Assembly (NCBI RefSeq): GCF_004101865.1
Contig: NZ_CP026118.1
Coordinates: 2,683,001 to 2,747,000 of the forward strand
DNA: 64,000 bases
Reading direction: 5' to 3'
Origin: Halobacillus litoralis
GTDB lineage: Bacteria > Bacillota > Bacilli > Bacillales > Halobacillaceae
The notes beneath the pieces are model-generated. The model had not been told where the DNA came from. It was given only the letters and a program-made list of their open reading frames with translations, and did no database searches. This document shows positions 17,048 to 26,051 of the stretch, piece after piece; the first letter of the stretch is position 1, and each line of letters starts with the position of its first letter. The position numbers were made by a program, and so were the translations under genes.

Positions 17048-17077
17048 TTGACCTATGACTGGTTGGTCATTTATATT
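17048..17077 (+). promoter_or_regulatory. Promoter of the RND pump gene with operator in the spacer
   Basis: TTGACC (17048-17053), an 18-base spacer and TATATT (17072-17077). The spacer contains the 14-mer TGACTGGTTGGTCA (17056-17069), an imperfect dyad, so a bound TetR protein would block RNA polymerase. Confidence 0.7.
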
Positions 17078-17103
17078 ATATTTGGTTGTGACTAATCGGT
17101 CAA
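17075..17103 (-). promoter_or_regulatory. Promoter of tetR with second operator
   Basis: On the minus strand TTGACC (17103-17098), a 17-base spacer and TATAAT (17080-17075). The dyad TGACTAATCGGTCA (plus strand 17089-17102) covers its -35 box. The two operators start 33 bases apart, about three helical turns. Confidence 0.75.
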
Positions 17104-17120
17104 TTGAAGGGGAGAGTATT

Positions 17121-20100
17121 ATGAAAAGAATCATCGACTTTTCGATGAATAATAAATTTGCCATATGGTTAATGACTATTTTAATCACTGCTGCTGGCTT
17201 GTATGCAGGATTGAATATGAAACTGGAGACTATACCTGATATAGAGCCACCGATCATTACGGTGACGACGGTCTATCCGGGAGCTACTCCTGAAGAGGTA
17301 GCTAATGAATTATCAGAGCCATTAGAGCAGCAAGTGAGTAATTTGAGTGGAGTCAAGACGGTTAGTTCGACTTCATATCAGAACGCTTCTTCACTCCAGC
17401 TGGAATACAGCTTTGATAAAAGTTTAGATGAAGCAGAGGATGAATTGCAAGATGCAGTTGAGCAAGTTTCTTTACCGGAGAATGCTCAGGAGCCTTCAGT
17501 GTCACGTCTGAACTTCAATGCATTCCCCGTTGTCAGCTTAAGTGCCCTTAACGGAGAGGGGTCACTAGAAGAATTGACGTCGACGGTAGAAGAGCAAATT
17601 GTACCGAAATTAGAAGGTTTAGAAGGTGTAGCCGATGTTCAAGTGTCTGGTCAACAGCTTCAAGAAGTCCAAATTGATTTAGATGAAGAAGCGCTGAGTG
17701 ACCGTGGGTTGGATGCGGAAACGATTACCAGCTTGATTCAAGGCTCGGATGTTTCTTTCCCTCTAGGTTTGTACACCTTTGACGATACCCAAAAGTCTGT
17801 CGTTTTAGATGGAAATGTGACGAGTGTAGAGGAATTGAAAGAGCTACAGTTGCCTGCCATACCCAATTCCGGTGGTGCAGGGCAGATGCCTGGACAATCT
17901 GGAGCGGAGATACCCTCTCAAGAATCTGCAGGAGGCCAGGGAGAAGCTTCACCACCACAAGGGTCTGAAGGGACATCAGGCCAAACCGGGTCGGACATCC
18001 CCCAGTCAATGGTTCAATCAGAAGGGATTCCGACTGTTGCTTTAGGTGACATCGCTGATATTGAGGTAGTAGGAGAAGCAGAATCGATTTCCCGCACAAA
18101 CGGTGAAGATTCAATTTCCCTCCAAATCGTAAAAACTCAAGAGGCAAATACGGTTGATGTTGTTAATAGTGTCAAAGAAGAAACAGCTTCTTTCCAGGAT
18201 GAGTTGGACGGAGTGGATTTTGTTTACTCCTTTGACCAGGGAGAGCCGATTGAAGAATCTGTCAGCACGATGCTGAACAAAGCATTGTTTGGTGGAATCT
18301 TTGCGGTTATCGTTATTTTACTGTTTTTGCGTAACATCAAAACGACTTTGATTTCAGTTATTTCTATTCCGCTATCCTTGCTGATTGCGATTTTATTCTT
18401 GAATCAAATGGATATTACGCTGAATATCATGACATTAGGAGCAATGACGGTTGCTATAGGACGTGTGGTCGATGACTCCATCGTAGTCGTCGAGAATATA
18501 TACAGGCGGATGTCGTTATCAAGTGAAGAACTGCAAGGGAAACATTTGATTCGTGAATCGACAAGAGAAATGTTCATGCCGATTTTATCTTCCACCCTTG
18601 TAACAATTGCGGTATTCCTGCCATTAGGGCTGGTAGAAGGGACGGTAGGGCAGATCTTTTTACCATTTGCACTTACCGTGGTTTTCGCTTTGCTTGCTTC
18701 TTTGCTTGTGGCGGTTACCATTGTGCCGATGTTATCGCACCTGCTTTTGAAAAAAGCCAAAATAAAAGAGCAGCCTCATGAAGAAAGCGGAGGAAAAATG
18801 GCGGGCTGGTACCGTACAGTATTGACACGTACGCTTGATCATAAAATAATTTCTACTATAGTAGCTGTGCTTGTGCTCGCTGGAAGTATCGCATTGGTTC
18901 CTTTAGTCGGAACAAGCTTTCTTCCTGAACAGGAGCAAAAAATGGTAATGGCTACGTATAATCCAGAGCCAGGTCAGACGCTGGACGACGTTGAAGAGAT
19001 TGCTGAAGAAGCTCAAGAATATTTCCTTGGACGGGAAGGGACGGAAAACGTTCAATATTCCGTTGGCGGGGAGAACCCGATGAGCCCTGGTGCATCCAAT
19101 CAAGCAATGTTCTACGTGGAATATGCAGATGACACAGAGGAATTCTCTGATGAAACAGAAATTGTAATTGATGGGTTAAATGAACAGACAGAGCGCGGTG
19201 AGTGGGCAAATCAAGACTTCTCTGGCGCAGGTTCAAGCAGTGGATTAGAATTGCGTATCTTTGGTGATAGTGTGGACGAGATCAAACCAGTGGTTTCTGA
19301 GGTCGAAGCTTTGCTATCTGAAGAAGAAAACTTGAGAAATGTGGATTCGAGTTTATCTGAATCCTATGAGGAATATACGCTTGTCGCTGACCACGAACGT
19401 TTGAGTCAACTTGGTCTGACAGCAGCACAAATCGGCATGGAATTGAACCAGAACCGAGAGGAGCCGGTAGTAACGACTGTTGAACAGGACGGGGAAGAAC
19501 TAGATGTCTATTTAGAAGTAGAAGAGGAAGATATCTCGAGCGTTGAAGACTTGACGAAACGAGAAATCCAATCACCTACGGGGCAATCAGTAGCCATTGA
19601 TGAAGTTGTCGAAATTGAAGAGGGTACGACAGCTGATACCATCACCAGAAGAGATGGACGTGTTTATGCTAGTGTCAGTGCTGAAATCACAGTCGATGAT
19701 GTTGGAGCGGTTTCTACCCAGGTGAATGAGATGGTCCAAGATATCGAGACGCCAGCCGGGGTGGAAATCACTCAAGGTGGGGTAGCTGAAGATATTGAAG
19801 AGTCATTCTCCCAACTAGGCTTAGCGATGCTTGCTGCGATTGCCATCGTTTATTTGATTCTCGTCGTCTTCTTTGGAGGCGGATTGGCACCATTAGCCAT
19901 ATTGTTCTCCTTGCCATTTACCATCATCGGGGCCGTACTCGGGTTGCTGGTCAGTGGTGAAACACTTAGTATCTCTGCGATGATCGGTGCTTTGATGTTG
20001 ATCGGAATAGTTGTTACCAATGCAATTGTTCTCATTGACCGAGTCATCCATAAAGAGAAAGAAGGTTTATCGACTAGAGAAGCCTTGTTGGATGCAGGGA

Positions 20101-20327
20101 TGACAAGGTTAAGGCCGATATTGATGACAGCCCTTGCTACAATCGGTGCATTGCTGCCATTAGCATTAGGCTTTGAAGGTGGTTCGATCATCAGTAAAGG
20201 TCTTGGTGTGACAGTAATTGGCGGATTGGCAAGCTCAACTCTATTAACCTTGCTTATCGTCCCATTAGCTTATGAAACATTGACGAAATTCCGTAAAAAG
20301 AAAAAAGGGCAGCCGAATAAAGCGTGA
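17121..20327 (+). CDS. RND efflux transporter (SwrC / HAE1-like)
   Basis: A 1068-residue proton-driven pump of the RND superfamily, similar in design to Bacillus SwrC/YerP. The N-terminus reads IIDFSMNNKFAIWLMTILIT, with 12 predicted helices in two blocks (one plus five or more, twice) and two large extracellular porter domains. GRVVDDSIVVVENIYRRM carries the proton-relay Asp residues of TM4. Residues about 250-300 hold a Gly/Ser/Gln/Pro-rich insertion. The ATG at 17121 follows GAAGGGGAG. Expression is probably controlled by the divergent TetR through two operators. Substrates may be surfactants, lipids or drugs, inferred from the family. Confidence 0.93.
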   Translation: MKRIIDFSMNNKFAIWLMTILITAAGLYAGLNMKLETIPDIEPPIITVTTVYPGATPEEVANELSEPLEQQVSNLSGVKTVSSTSYQNASSLQLEYSFDKSLDEAEDELQDAVEQVSLPENAQEPSVSRLNFNAFPVVSLSALNGEGSLEELTSTVEEQIVPKLEGLEGVADVQVSGQQLQEVQIDLDEEALSDRGLDAETITSLIQGSDVSFPLGLYTFDDTQKSVVLDGNVTSVEELKELQLPAIPNSGGAGQMPGQSGAEIPSQESAGGQGEASPPQGSEGTSGQTGSDIPQSMVQSEGIPTVALGDIADIEVVGEAESISRTNGEDSISLQIVKTQEANTVDVVNSVKEETASFQDELDGVDFVYSFDQGEPIEESVSTMLNKALFGGIFAVIVILLFLRNIKTTLISVISIPLSLLIAILFLNQMDITLNIMTLGAMTVAIGRVVDDSIVVVENIYRRMSLSSEELQGKHLIRESTREMFMPILSSTLVTIAVFLPLGLVEGTVGQIFLPFALTVVFALLASLLVAVTIVPMLSHLLLKKAKIKEQPHEESGGKMAGWYRTVLTRTLDHKIISTIVAVLVLAGSIALVPLVGTSFLPEQEQKMVMATYNPEPGQTLDDVEEIAEEAQEYFLGREGTENVQYSVGGENPMSPGASNQAMFYVEYADDTEEFSDETEIVIDGLNEQTERGEWANQDFSGAGSSSGLELRIFGDSVDEIKPVVSEVEALLSEEENLRNVDSSLSESYEEYTLVADHERLSQLGLTAAQIGMELNQNREEPVVTTVEQDGEELDVYLEVEEEDISSVEDLTKREIQSPTGQSVAIDEVVEIEEGTTADTITRRDGRVYASVSAEITVDDVGAVSTQVNEMVQDIETPAGVEITQGGVAEDIEESFSQLGLAMLAAIAIVYLILVVFFGGGLAPLAILFSLPFTIIGAVLGLLVSGETLSISAMIGALMLIGIVVTNAIVLIDRVIHKEKEGLSTREALLDAGMTRLRPILMTALATIGALLPLALGFEGGSIISKGLGVTVIGGLASSTLLTLLIVPLAYETLTKFRKKKKGQPNKA

Positions 20328-20381
20328 GCGGTGAAACTTACGCATTTTGTCCCTTTCTTGTAATCGTTTAGATGGTAAAAT

Positions 20382-20416
20382 AAGAACATCCTCACATTCT
20401 GAGGGTGTTCTTTTCA
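20382..20416 (+). terminator. Terminator of the RND pump gene
   Basis: Stem AAGAACATCCTCA with TGAGGGTGTTCTT (20382-20394 with 20400-20412, including G-T pairs), followed by TTCAT. Confidence 0.7.
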
Positions 20417-20461
20417 TATAATCAGGGAAACAAATGAATAAAATGATATGGAGGTGTCGGG

Positions 20462-21427
20462 ATGGAGCATTATGAGATTACGATTATCGGTGCAGGGATG
20501 GCTGGCATTACTGCTGCAAGGCGATTAATCAAGCAAGGCAGAACGAACTTCCTTTTGACGGATAAAGGAAAATCTGTCGGCGGCCGTTTAGCCACTAGAC
20601 GGGTGGCGGATGGAAAAGCGGACCATGGAGCACAGTTCTTTACAGTTCGGACAGAAGAGTTGGAAGAAGAATTAGAAGAGTGGCTGAATCGAGGGTGGAT
20701 AAAGCAATGGTTTGGCGATCGCTACCCTCGTTATACAGCAATCGATGGAATGAACCAATTAGCTCAGCACCTGGCTTCAGATATCAATACATCTTTACAT
20801 ACAAAAGTAGTGAAACTGTTAGAAATCGATGGGGGCTATCATGTTTATAGTGAAGATGGGTCAGAGTGGAAGACGGATAAAGTATTGTTGACGATGCCCA
20901 CACCTCAAGTAGTCGAACTGTTGAAAAACAGTAAACTGGATATCGTAACAGCAGAGCTTAAACGCTTGAAAGAGATCATCTTTGAACCCACTTATGTCGG
21001 AATCTATCACTTTAATCATACAACGAACCTGCCTGAGAACGGGCACTTGGATCTGGACTTACCTGAAGGAGTAGAGCGTATCGTTGACCATCGTAAAAAA
21101 GGAATTTCCCAAGATACAATAGTCAGTGTTTATATGAAGGGGGACTGGTCCAGGAAATATTATGGGGAAGACTATGTTCATTCATTGATTAAAGAAAAAA
21201 CCGAACTCTATCTTGAGTGGAGTACTCTCGAATCTGAACAATTGAAACGCTGGCGCTATGCACAAGCTAAGAAAACCATAGAACAGTCTTATATTGATTT
21301 ATCCGGAGATGGCCGTTTAGTTGTTGCAGGAGATGCCTTCTTGCGTTCAAACGATGAAGCTGGACGCACCAGGTTTGAAAGTGCTTATCTATCAGGAAAA
21401 GATGCAGCTGCTTATTTAAGCTGGTAA
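20462..21427 (+). CDS. Renalase-like FAD-dependent amine oxidase family protein
   Basis: A 321-residue flavoprotein. The N-terminal dinucleotide motif ITIIGAGMAGITAARRL is followed by LLTDKGKSVGGRLATRR and ADHGAQFFT. This second block is characteristic of the renalase-type branch of the monoamine oxidase superfamily. The C-terminal FAD motif is RLVVAGDAFLRSNDEAGR. Bacterial renalases oxidise isomeric forms of dihydro-NAD(P) back to NAD(P)+; whether this one does so is inferred. GGAGGTG lies just before the ATG. It forms its own unit, with a terminator right after the stop. Confidence 0.82.
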   Translation: MEHYEITIIGAGMAGITAARRLIKQGRTNFLLTDKGKSVGGRLATRRVADGKADHGAQFFTVRTEELEEELEEWLNRGWIKQWFGDRYPRYTAIDGMNQLAQHLASDINTSLHTKVVKLLEIDGGYHVYSEDGSEWKTDKVLLTMPTPQVVELLKNSKLDIVTAELKRLKEIIFEPTYVGIYHFNHTTNLPENGHLDLDLPEGVERIVDHRKKGISQDTIVSVYMKGDWSRKYYGEDYVHSLIKEKTELYLEWSTLESEQLKRWRYAQAKKTIEQSYIDLSGDGRLVVAGDAFLRSNDEAGRTRFESAYLSGKDAAAYLSW

Positions 21428-21430
21428 AAA

Positions 21431-21476
21431 GAAAAACGCGAGGGCCACAGGCTATACCATGGCTCTCGCGTTTTTC
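21431..21476. terminator. Bidirectional terminator
   Basis: Arms 21431-21447 and 21460-21476 (GAAAAACGCGAG core) pair with one mismatch, with A- and T-tracts on the two sides. It lies between the convergent renalase-like gene and rarD. Confidence 0.9.
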
Positions 21477-21480
21477 AGTA

Positions 21481-22385
21481 CTAACTAGCTTTAGCTTCAT
21501 ATCTCTTCAGGCGCTTCATCCGAGTAACTGTGTAGACAGCCAGCCCTGCCCAAATGAGTGTGAACGAAACGATGTGAACTTCTGTGAAGGGTTCATCGTA
21601 CAAAAACACACCAATTATGAGCATGATGGTCGGAGCGATATATTGCAAAAAACCTACCATCGATAATGGGATACGTTTAGCCCCGGCTGAAAAGAGCAGT
21701 AGGGGGACGGCGGTAACAACCCCGGCACCAAGACGACAAATGCTGTATGGGATAGTATGCTCACTTCTGACCATTGACCGCTTTGCTGTTGAAATAAGAA
21801 AATCAAGGCAGCAGGTGTAACGATAAGTGTTTCAATGGTCAATCCGAACATGGCGTTCAAAGGTACAAGCTTCTTAAGCAATCCGTAGGCACCGAAACTG
21901 AATGCCAGTAAGATCGCAAGCCAGGGAACAGACCCGAAGTTGATGGTCATATAGAGAACCCCTAGACCTGCTAATAAGAAGGCCAGCCACTGTGCCTTTG
22001 AAAAATTTTCTTTTAATACGATCATCCCGAGTAAAATGCTCACAAGTGGGTTGATATAATACCCGAGGCTGGCTTCCACTACATGCTCTGTATTGACTGC
22101 CAGGATGTAGGTGACCCAGTTGATACTTATGGCCAATGAAGCAAGTGTAATCCCTAGGATTCTTTTTCTGCTTTTAAAAATATACCGGCATTCTTCTATG
22201 AAAGCGGTCCGTTTCCTTGCCAGGATAACTATCAAACTCATAAAGACGAAAGACCACACGATACGGTGGGCAAGAATTTCAAAAGCGGGGATCTGCTGGA
22301 TGAGCTTCCAATAGATCGGAAGCAAGCCCCATAGAATATATGCGCCGGCTGTATAAAGTACGCCTGATTTTTGATCATTGATCAT
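21481..22385 (-). pseudogene. rarD: EamA/RarD-type transporter, frameshifted
   Basis: The two parts together make a full RarD-like permease of about 300 residues with ten helices. The first part (22385 down to about 21730) starts MINDQKSGVLYTAGAYILWG. It loses the family frame after HTAFVVL and runs on as PGLLPPSPYC. The expected continuation GAGVVTAVPLLLFSAGAKRI is in another frame down to the stop at 21481. Loss of a single base near 21726-21731, probably one G in TTGGGTGCC on the minus strand, explains it. RarD proteins are membrane carriers of uncertain substrate. It is either a recent pseudogene or a sequencing error; no slippery-site signal for programmed shifting is seen. Confidence 0.85.
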
Positions 22386-22461
22386 GCTGAGGATCCTTTC
22401 AAAAGGGATATGGATGTTAAATCATACGCTTCATTATATCACCTATTTAAAGGAGAAACAG

Positions 22462-22494
22462 AAAAAATGCATGACCCATTTTTAGGGTCATGCA
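22462..22494 (-). terminator. Terminator of yhfW
   Basis: Perfect 10-bp stem TGCATGACCC/GGGTCATGCA (22468-22477 with 22485-22494) with six T on the minus-strand side, 28 bases after the yhfW stop. Confidence 0.8.
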
Positions 22495-22521
22495 CTTTAG
22501 ATGGTGATAGTATCGGATCGC

Positions 22522-24111
22522 TTAAAAGGATTCTTGATTTTCATCGTAATCATCCCCGGCGTTTTGTATTGGGGCATCATTTTTGTCCTGAATAGCTATT
22601 TTCATTAATGGTTGTTCAGCTGGTCCTTCGACCACTGATCCATTAAAAGAGAATCGGGAACCATGACACGGGCAATCCCAAGTATGTTCGGCACTGTTCC
22701 ACTCGACTTCACACCCCATGTGTGTACAAGTGGTATCAAGTACGTGGAGCTTCCCTTCCTCATCCCTATAGGCGCCGGCTCGTTCTCCCTTCCACTGTAC
22801 GACCATACCTTCACCTTTCTTTAAGTGTTTAGGACGGTCGCTGACCAATTCTAACTTTCCTTCCACAAGATGAGTGGCGACATCGAAATTTTGTGAAAGA
22901 AAATGCTTCATACTCGGATCTGATTTGAATCTTGTCGGCTTGAACAGCTCATGAAAAAGGGAGTCTTCTCCTGTGACATAGTCACAAATCAGCTGGGCAG
23001 CTAACGTGCCGTTTGTCATCCCCCATTTCCGAAAGCCGGTGGCAATAAATACACGATCATTATTTCTTGTGATGGGGCCGATATAAGGGACTTTATCTAA
23101 TGTGGTCAAATCCTGTGCAGACCACTGGAACAGCTTCTTCTTAATACCGAATGTTTCAGCGGCGAACTCTTCTAGAGCGTTATAATGAAAAGAGGTGTCA
23201 ACCCCCTGGCCGGTTTTGTGGCTTTCCCCTCCAATCAGTAAGAGAGGTGTTCCATTATAGTGCGCAGTCCGGATCGAACGTTTTGGCTCATCTACTGATA
23301 AATACATTCCTTCTGGAACTTCTTTTTCCGGCTCGATGGCCAGAAGGTAAGATCTCTCGGCATACATCCTGCTGAAATAAAGACCTTTTCCATCGTAAAA
23401 GGGAAAGTGACTGCAAGAAATGACTTTTTCACAAGCCACTGTAAATCCATCTCCTGTCATGACTTCCACTTTATCCTTTTCCTGTACATCTGTCGCTTTC
23501 GTATGTTCATAAATTTCTCCCCCTAGTTTAGTGAACTCTTCTACAAGGGCAGATAAATACTTCAGGGGATGGAATCTAGCTTGGTTCTTCATGCTTAAAG
23601 AACGAGTGGTTTCAATAGAAAATGGTAGGGTTTCACCAAGTTCCCCCTCAATCCCTAATGTTTGATACGCTTCATACTCTTTCTCTAACTTTTGTGCTCC
23701 AATATTTGTTGTAGCAAATAAGTAAGCATCTTCTTTTGTCCAGTCACAATCGATTTCATATTTATTGATCAGCTCTTCTACTTTTTGTAAGGCTGTCATT
23801 TGAGCTTGATAGTATAAGGCGGCTTCTTCTTCGCCGAAATGTTTCATTATTTCATGGTAAATAAGACCATGCTGTGCCGTCACTTTGGCAGTTGTATGTC
23901 CTGTTGTGCCATTGAGGAGCTGATCCGCTTCCAGGAGTGTGACCTGTTTGCCTTCCTTTGCCAGCAAGTAGGCAGTAGTGATCCCGGTGATACCTCCACC
24001 TACAACCACCACTTCTGTTGCTGAATCTTCCTTCAAGGTTTCGAAAGTTGGTAGTGCCATGTCTTCACGCCACAATGGTTCTGGTCGAGTCCATTTCTGA
24101 TGATGTTCCAT
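22522..24111 (-). CDS. yhfW: FAD oxidoreductase with C-terminal Rieske domain (YhfW-like)
   Basis: A 529-residue two-domain protein. Residues about 30-380 form a DAO-type FAD oxidoreductase (TEVVVVGGGITGITTAYLLA; LLEADQLLNGTTGHTTAKVT). Residues about 430-510 form a Rieske [2Fe-2S] domain with both ligand pairs, CTHMGCEVEW and WDCPCHGSRFSFNG. This fusion and length match B. subtilis YhfW, whose substrate is not known. The protein is probably cytoplasmic; no export signal is seen. The ATG follows AGGAGGGAAAGT. It is divergent from the EAL-HDOD gene, sharing a 140-base intergenic region. Confidence 0.92.
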   Translation of the reverse strand: MEHHQKWTRPEPLWREDMALPTFETLKEDSATEVVVVGGGITGITTAYLLAKEGKQVTLLEADQLLNGTTGHTTAKVTAQHGLIYHEIMKHFGEEEAALYYQAQMTALQKVEELINKYEIDCDWTKEDAYLFATTNIGAQKLEKEYEAYQTLGIEGELGETLPFSIETTRSLSMKNQARFHPLKYLSALVEEFTKLGGEIYEHTKATDVQEKDKVEVMTGDGFTVACEKVISCSHFPFYDGKGLYFSRMYAERSYLLAIEPEKEVPEGMYLSVDEPKRSIRTAHYNGTPLLLIGGESHKTGQGVDTSFHYNALEEFAAETFGIKKKLFQWSAQDLTTLDKVPYIGPITRNNDRVFIATGFRKWGMTNGTLAAQLICDYVTGEDSLFHELFKPTRFKSDPSMKHFLSQNFDVATHLVEGKLELVSDRPKHLKKGEGMVVQWKGERAGAYRDEEGKLHVLDTTCTHMGCEVEWNSAEHTWDCPCHGSRFSFNGSVVEGPAEQPLMKIAIQDKNDAPIQNAGDDYDENQESF

Positions 24112-24255
24112 ACTTTCCCTCCTGTGTGTCTCTTTCCTTTCATTCTTTCCTTTCTCTTACATTTCATGTATAGGGAGCATGGAAAATTAACAACTTTTCA
24201 CCTTTATAGTATAATTGAGGCATTGATTATGTATGGTGAAAGGGGGCAGCTGAGA

Positions 24256-25509
24256 ATGGAAGTATTTGTGGCACGACAGCCGATCTTGAACGTGAACGAT
24301 GAGGTTTATGCTTATGAACTTTTGTACCGGAATAGTGAAGAAAACCGGTTTGTTCCAATTGATGCCAATCAAGCGACATCTGAAGTATTGATGAACAGCT
24401 TTGTTACGATTGGTTTGGAACGTTTATCCCAGAATAAACCTTGCTTCATCAATTTCACAGAAGATCTGCTGTTTGAAAAAGTTCCCGAATACTTCAATCC
24501 GCAACAGTTGGTCGTTGAAATACTGGAGCACGTTTCTTTCAGTCTTGATTTAATCAGGGTGTGCCGGGAGCTGAAAGGGAAGGGGTACCTGATCGCTCTT
24601 GATGACGTTATAGATTTGGACAGGGCTTCACTGTATGAACTTCTCCCATATGTAGATATTTTGAAGGTGGACATCAGAGCTGTTACGAAAGAAAACCGCT
24701 GGAAAATCATTCGCTTGACTGAGGACTTCAACCTCACGCTTTTAGCTGAAAAAGTGGAGACGAGAGAAGAACATCACCAGTGTAAGGAGGAAGGATTCGA
24801 ACTTTTCCAGGGTTTTTACTATAGTAAACCGTTGATCGTTAAAGGGTTGGAGATTCCTTTTTATACAGGTACTTATTTTCAGATGATCAAAGAATTATCA
24901 GCTACTGAGGAAGAGGTCAACATTGAAAAGGTAACGGAAATTCTAGAACAGGATGTAGCTTTAACCTACAAGTTACTGCGTCTGATCAATTCATCTCAAT
25001 ACCGGGTAAAGGTGCCTGTTCAATCCATCAAACAAGCCGTTATGCTTTTAGGTACTGAGTCTTTGAAAAAATGGTTGTATGTTTTATCAGTAGAACAGAC
25101 GGCACCCGTCACTTCTTCAAAAACACAATTAATTTTAAAGACCAGTTTACTAAGGGCGAAGATGTGTGAACAAATAGCCATCCGTATTAGGACAAAAGCA
25201 AAGGCGGATGGTTTCTTTCTTACGGGATTCATGTCTCTGATCGATGTGATCACTCAAAAGCCCGTGGGTGAAGTCATTAACTTACTGCCCCTTGATACAG
25301 CTATAAAAGAAGCCTTGCTAGGAACTGAAAATATTTACCGGCAAATACTTGATATGGTAATTGGGATGGAAAAGGCGGACTTTGAAATACTGGAAAGTCA
25401 TTTAATCGTCGGAGGAGTGGGCTTTACTGAGATTTTTGAAATTTATGGGCAGGCAATTGCGTGGACAGATCAATTGTATCAAGAGCATTTCACTGAAAGT
25501 GCGACATAG
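24256..25509 (+). CDS. yuxH: EAL-HDOD protein (YuxH-like)
   Basis: A 417-residue signalling protein with an N-terminal EAL domain (about 1-200) and a C-terminal HDOD domain (about 205-400). The EAL signature is ELL (AYELLYRN). The Asn of CFINFTEDLL, the Glu of VVEILEH, the Asp pair of ALDDVID, the Lys of ILKVDI and the Glu of LLAEKVE are present, but the FGTG loop is missing. Cyclic-di-GMP hydrolysis is therefore possible but uncertain. The ATG at 24256 (MEVFVARQPIL) fits the family; an in-frame ATG at 24229 is an alternative. No operon partner. Confidence 0.87.
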   Translation: MEVFVARQPILNVNDEVYAYELLYRNSEENRFVPIDANQATSEVLMNSFVTIGLERLSQNKPCFINFTEDLLFEKVPEYFNPQQLVVEILEHVSFSLDLIRVCRELKGKGYLIALDDVIDLDRASLYELLPYVDILKVDIRAVTKENRWKIIRLTEDFNLTLLAEKVETREEHHQCKEEGFELFQGFYYSKPLIVKGLEIPFYTGTYFQMIKELSATEEEVNIEKVTEILEQDVALTYKLLRLINSSQYRVKVPVQSIKQAVMLLGTESLKKWLYVLSVEQTAPVTSSKTQLILKTSLLRAKMCEQIAIRIRTKAKADGFFLTGFMSLIDVITQKPVGEVINLLPLDTAIKEALLGTENIYRQILDMVIGMEKADFEILESHLIVGGVGFTEIFEIYGQAIAWTDQLYQEHFTESAT

Positions 25510-25590
25510 TGGACAGGCATCAATAATAGTGGTAATCTAATTCATGTTTGCTTCCTATAAATGAGGGAGCAACTATTTTTATGTATAACG

Positions 25591-25602
25591 TTACCTAGGT
25601 AA
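25591..25602. promoter_or_regulatory. Perfect 12-bp palindrome, probable MarR operator
   Basis: TTACCTAGGTAA is a perfect dyad of the size and type bound by MarR-family regulators. It lies 20 bases before the likely TTG start of the marR gene, behind a TATAAC -10-like sequence, so autoregulation is likely. Confidence 0.65.
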
Positions 25603-25622
25603 TGAAAAAGGAGAGCGTAAGA

Positions 25623-26051
25623 TTGACACTATTATTTCATCGTATCCAACAATTATCGAGAGACTTAAACAAATATTTAAATGAATCTTTGGAAGAAGAA
25701 GATATCTACATGTCCCACTGGGCTGTTTTATTTCAATTGGAATCCAACGACGGGTGTATGACTCAAGCAGAACTTAAGGAGCGCCTCAATATCGAAGCTC
25801 CGCCATTATCAAGAGTCATTCAGAAACTGGTAAAGCTCGGTTACATTGAAAAAAATAAAAGTAAAGATCAGCGCACAAATGACATCACCATCACAAGAAA
25901 AGGAGAAGAAAGATATCCTTTTTGGCGGAAAGCTATCGGAGAAGCTGAGGAACGCTTATTAGAAAAGTTGGGGACAACGGGGGAGAAGGCTTTAGAAGAA
26001 CACGTATTGTCCTTATCTCGTATGGTTTCTGAAGAAAGGAGGGGAAGCTGA
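25623..26051 (+). CDS. MarR family transcriptional regulator
   Basis: A 142-residue winged-helix repressor. Recognition segments are MTQAELKERLNIEAPPLSRV followed by IQKLVKLGYIEKNKSKDQRT, the wing with the conserved D.R. The start is probably TTG 25623, nine bases after AAAGGAG. The ATG at 25602 overlaps both the ribosome site and the palindromic operator TTACCTAGGTAA. Its stop overlaps the start of the MFS gene (ATGA at 26051). It probably represses this two-gene unit until an effector, perhaps a substrate of the exporter, binds. Confidence 0.92.
   Translation: MTLLFHRIQQLSRDLNKYLNESLEEEDIYMSHWAVLFQLESNDGCMTQAELKERLNIEAPPLSRVIQKLVKLGYIEKNKSKDQRTNDITITRKGEERYPFWRKAIGEAEERLLEKLGTTGEKALEEHVLSLSRMVSEERRGS

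Noticed and set aside
16997..17257. Longer N-terminus for the TetR protein
   Set aside because: The extension would read through the divergent promoters and operators; ATG 16996 has a good ribosome site and starts the HTH domain.
21481..22385. Programmed frameshifting in rarD
   Set aside because: There is no slippery heptamer with a downstream structure, and RarD proteins are not known to use frameshifting; a one-base loss is simpler.
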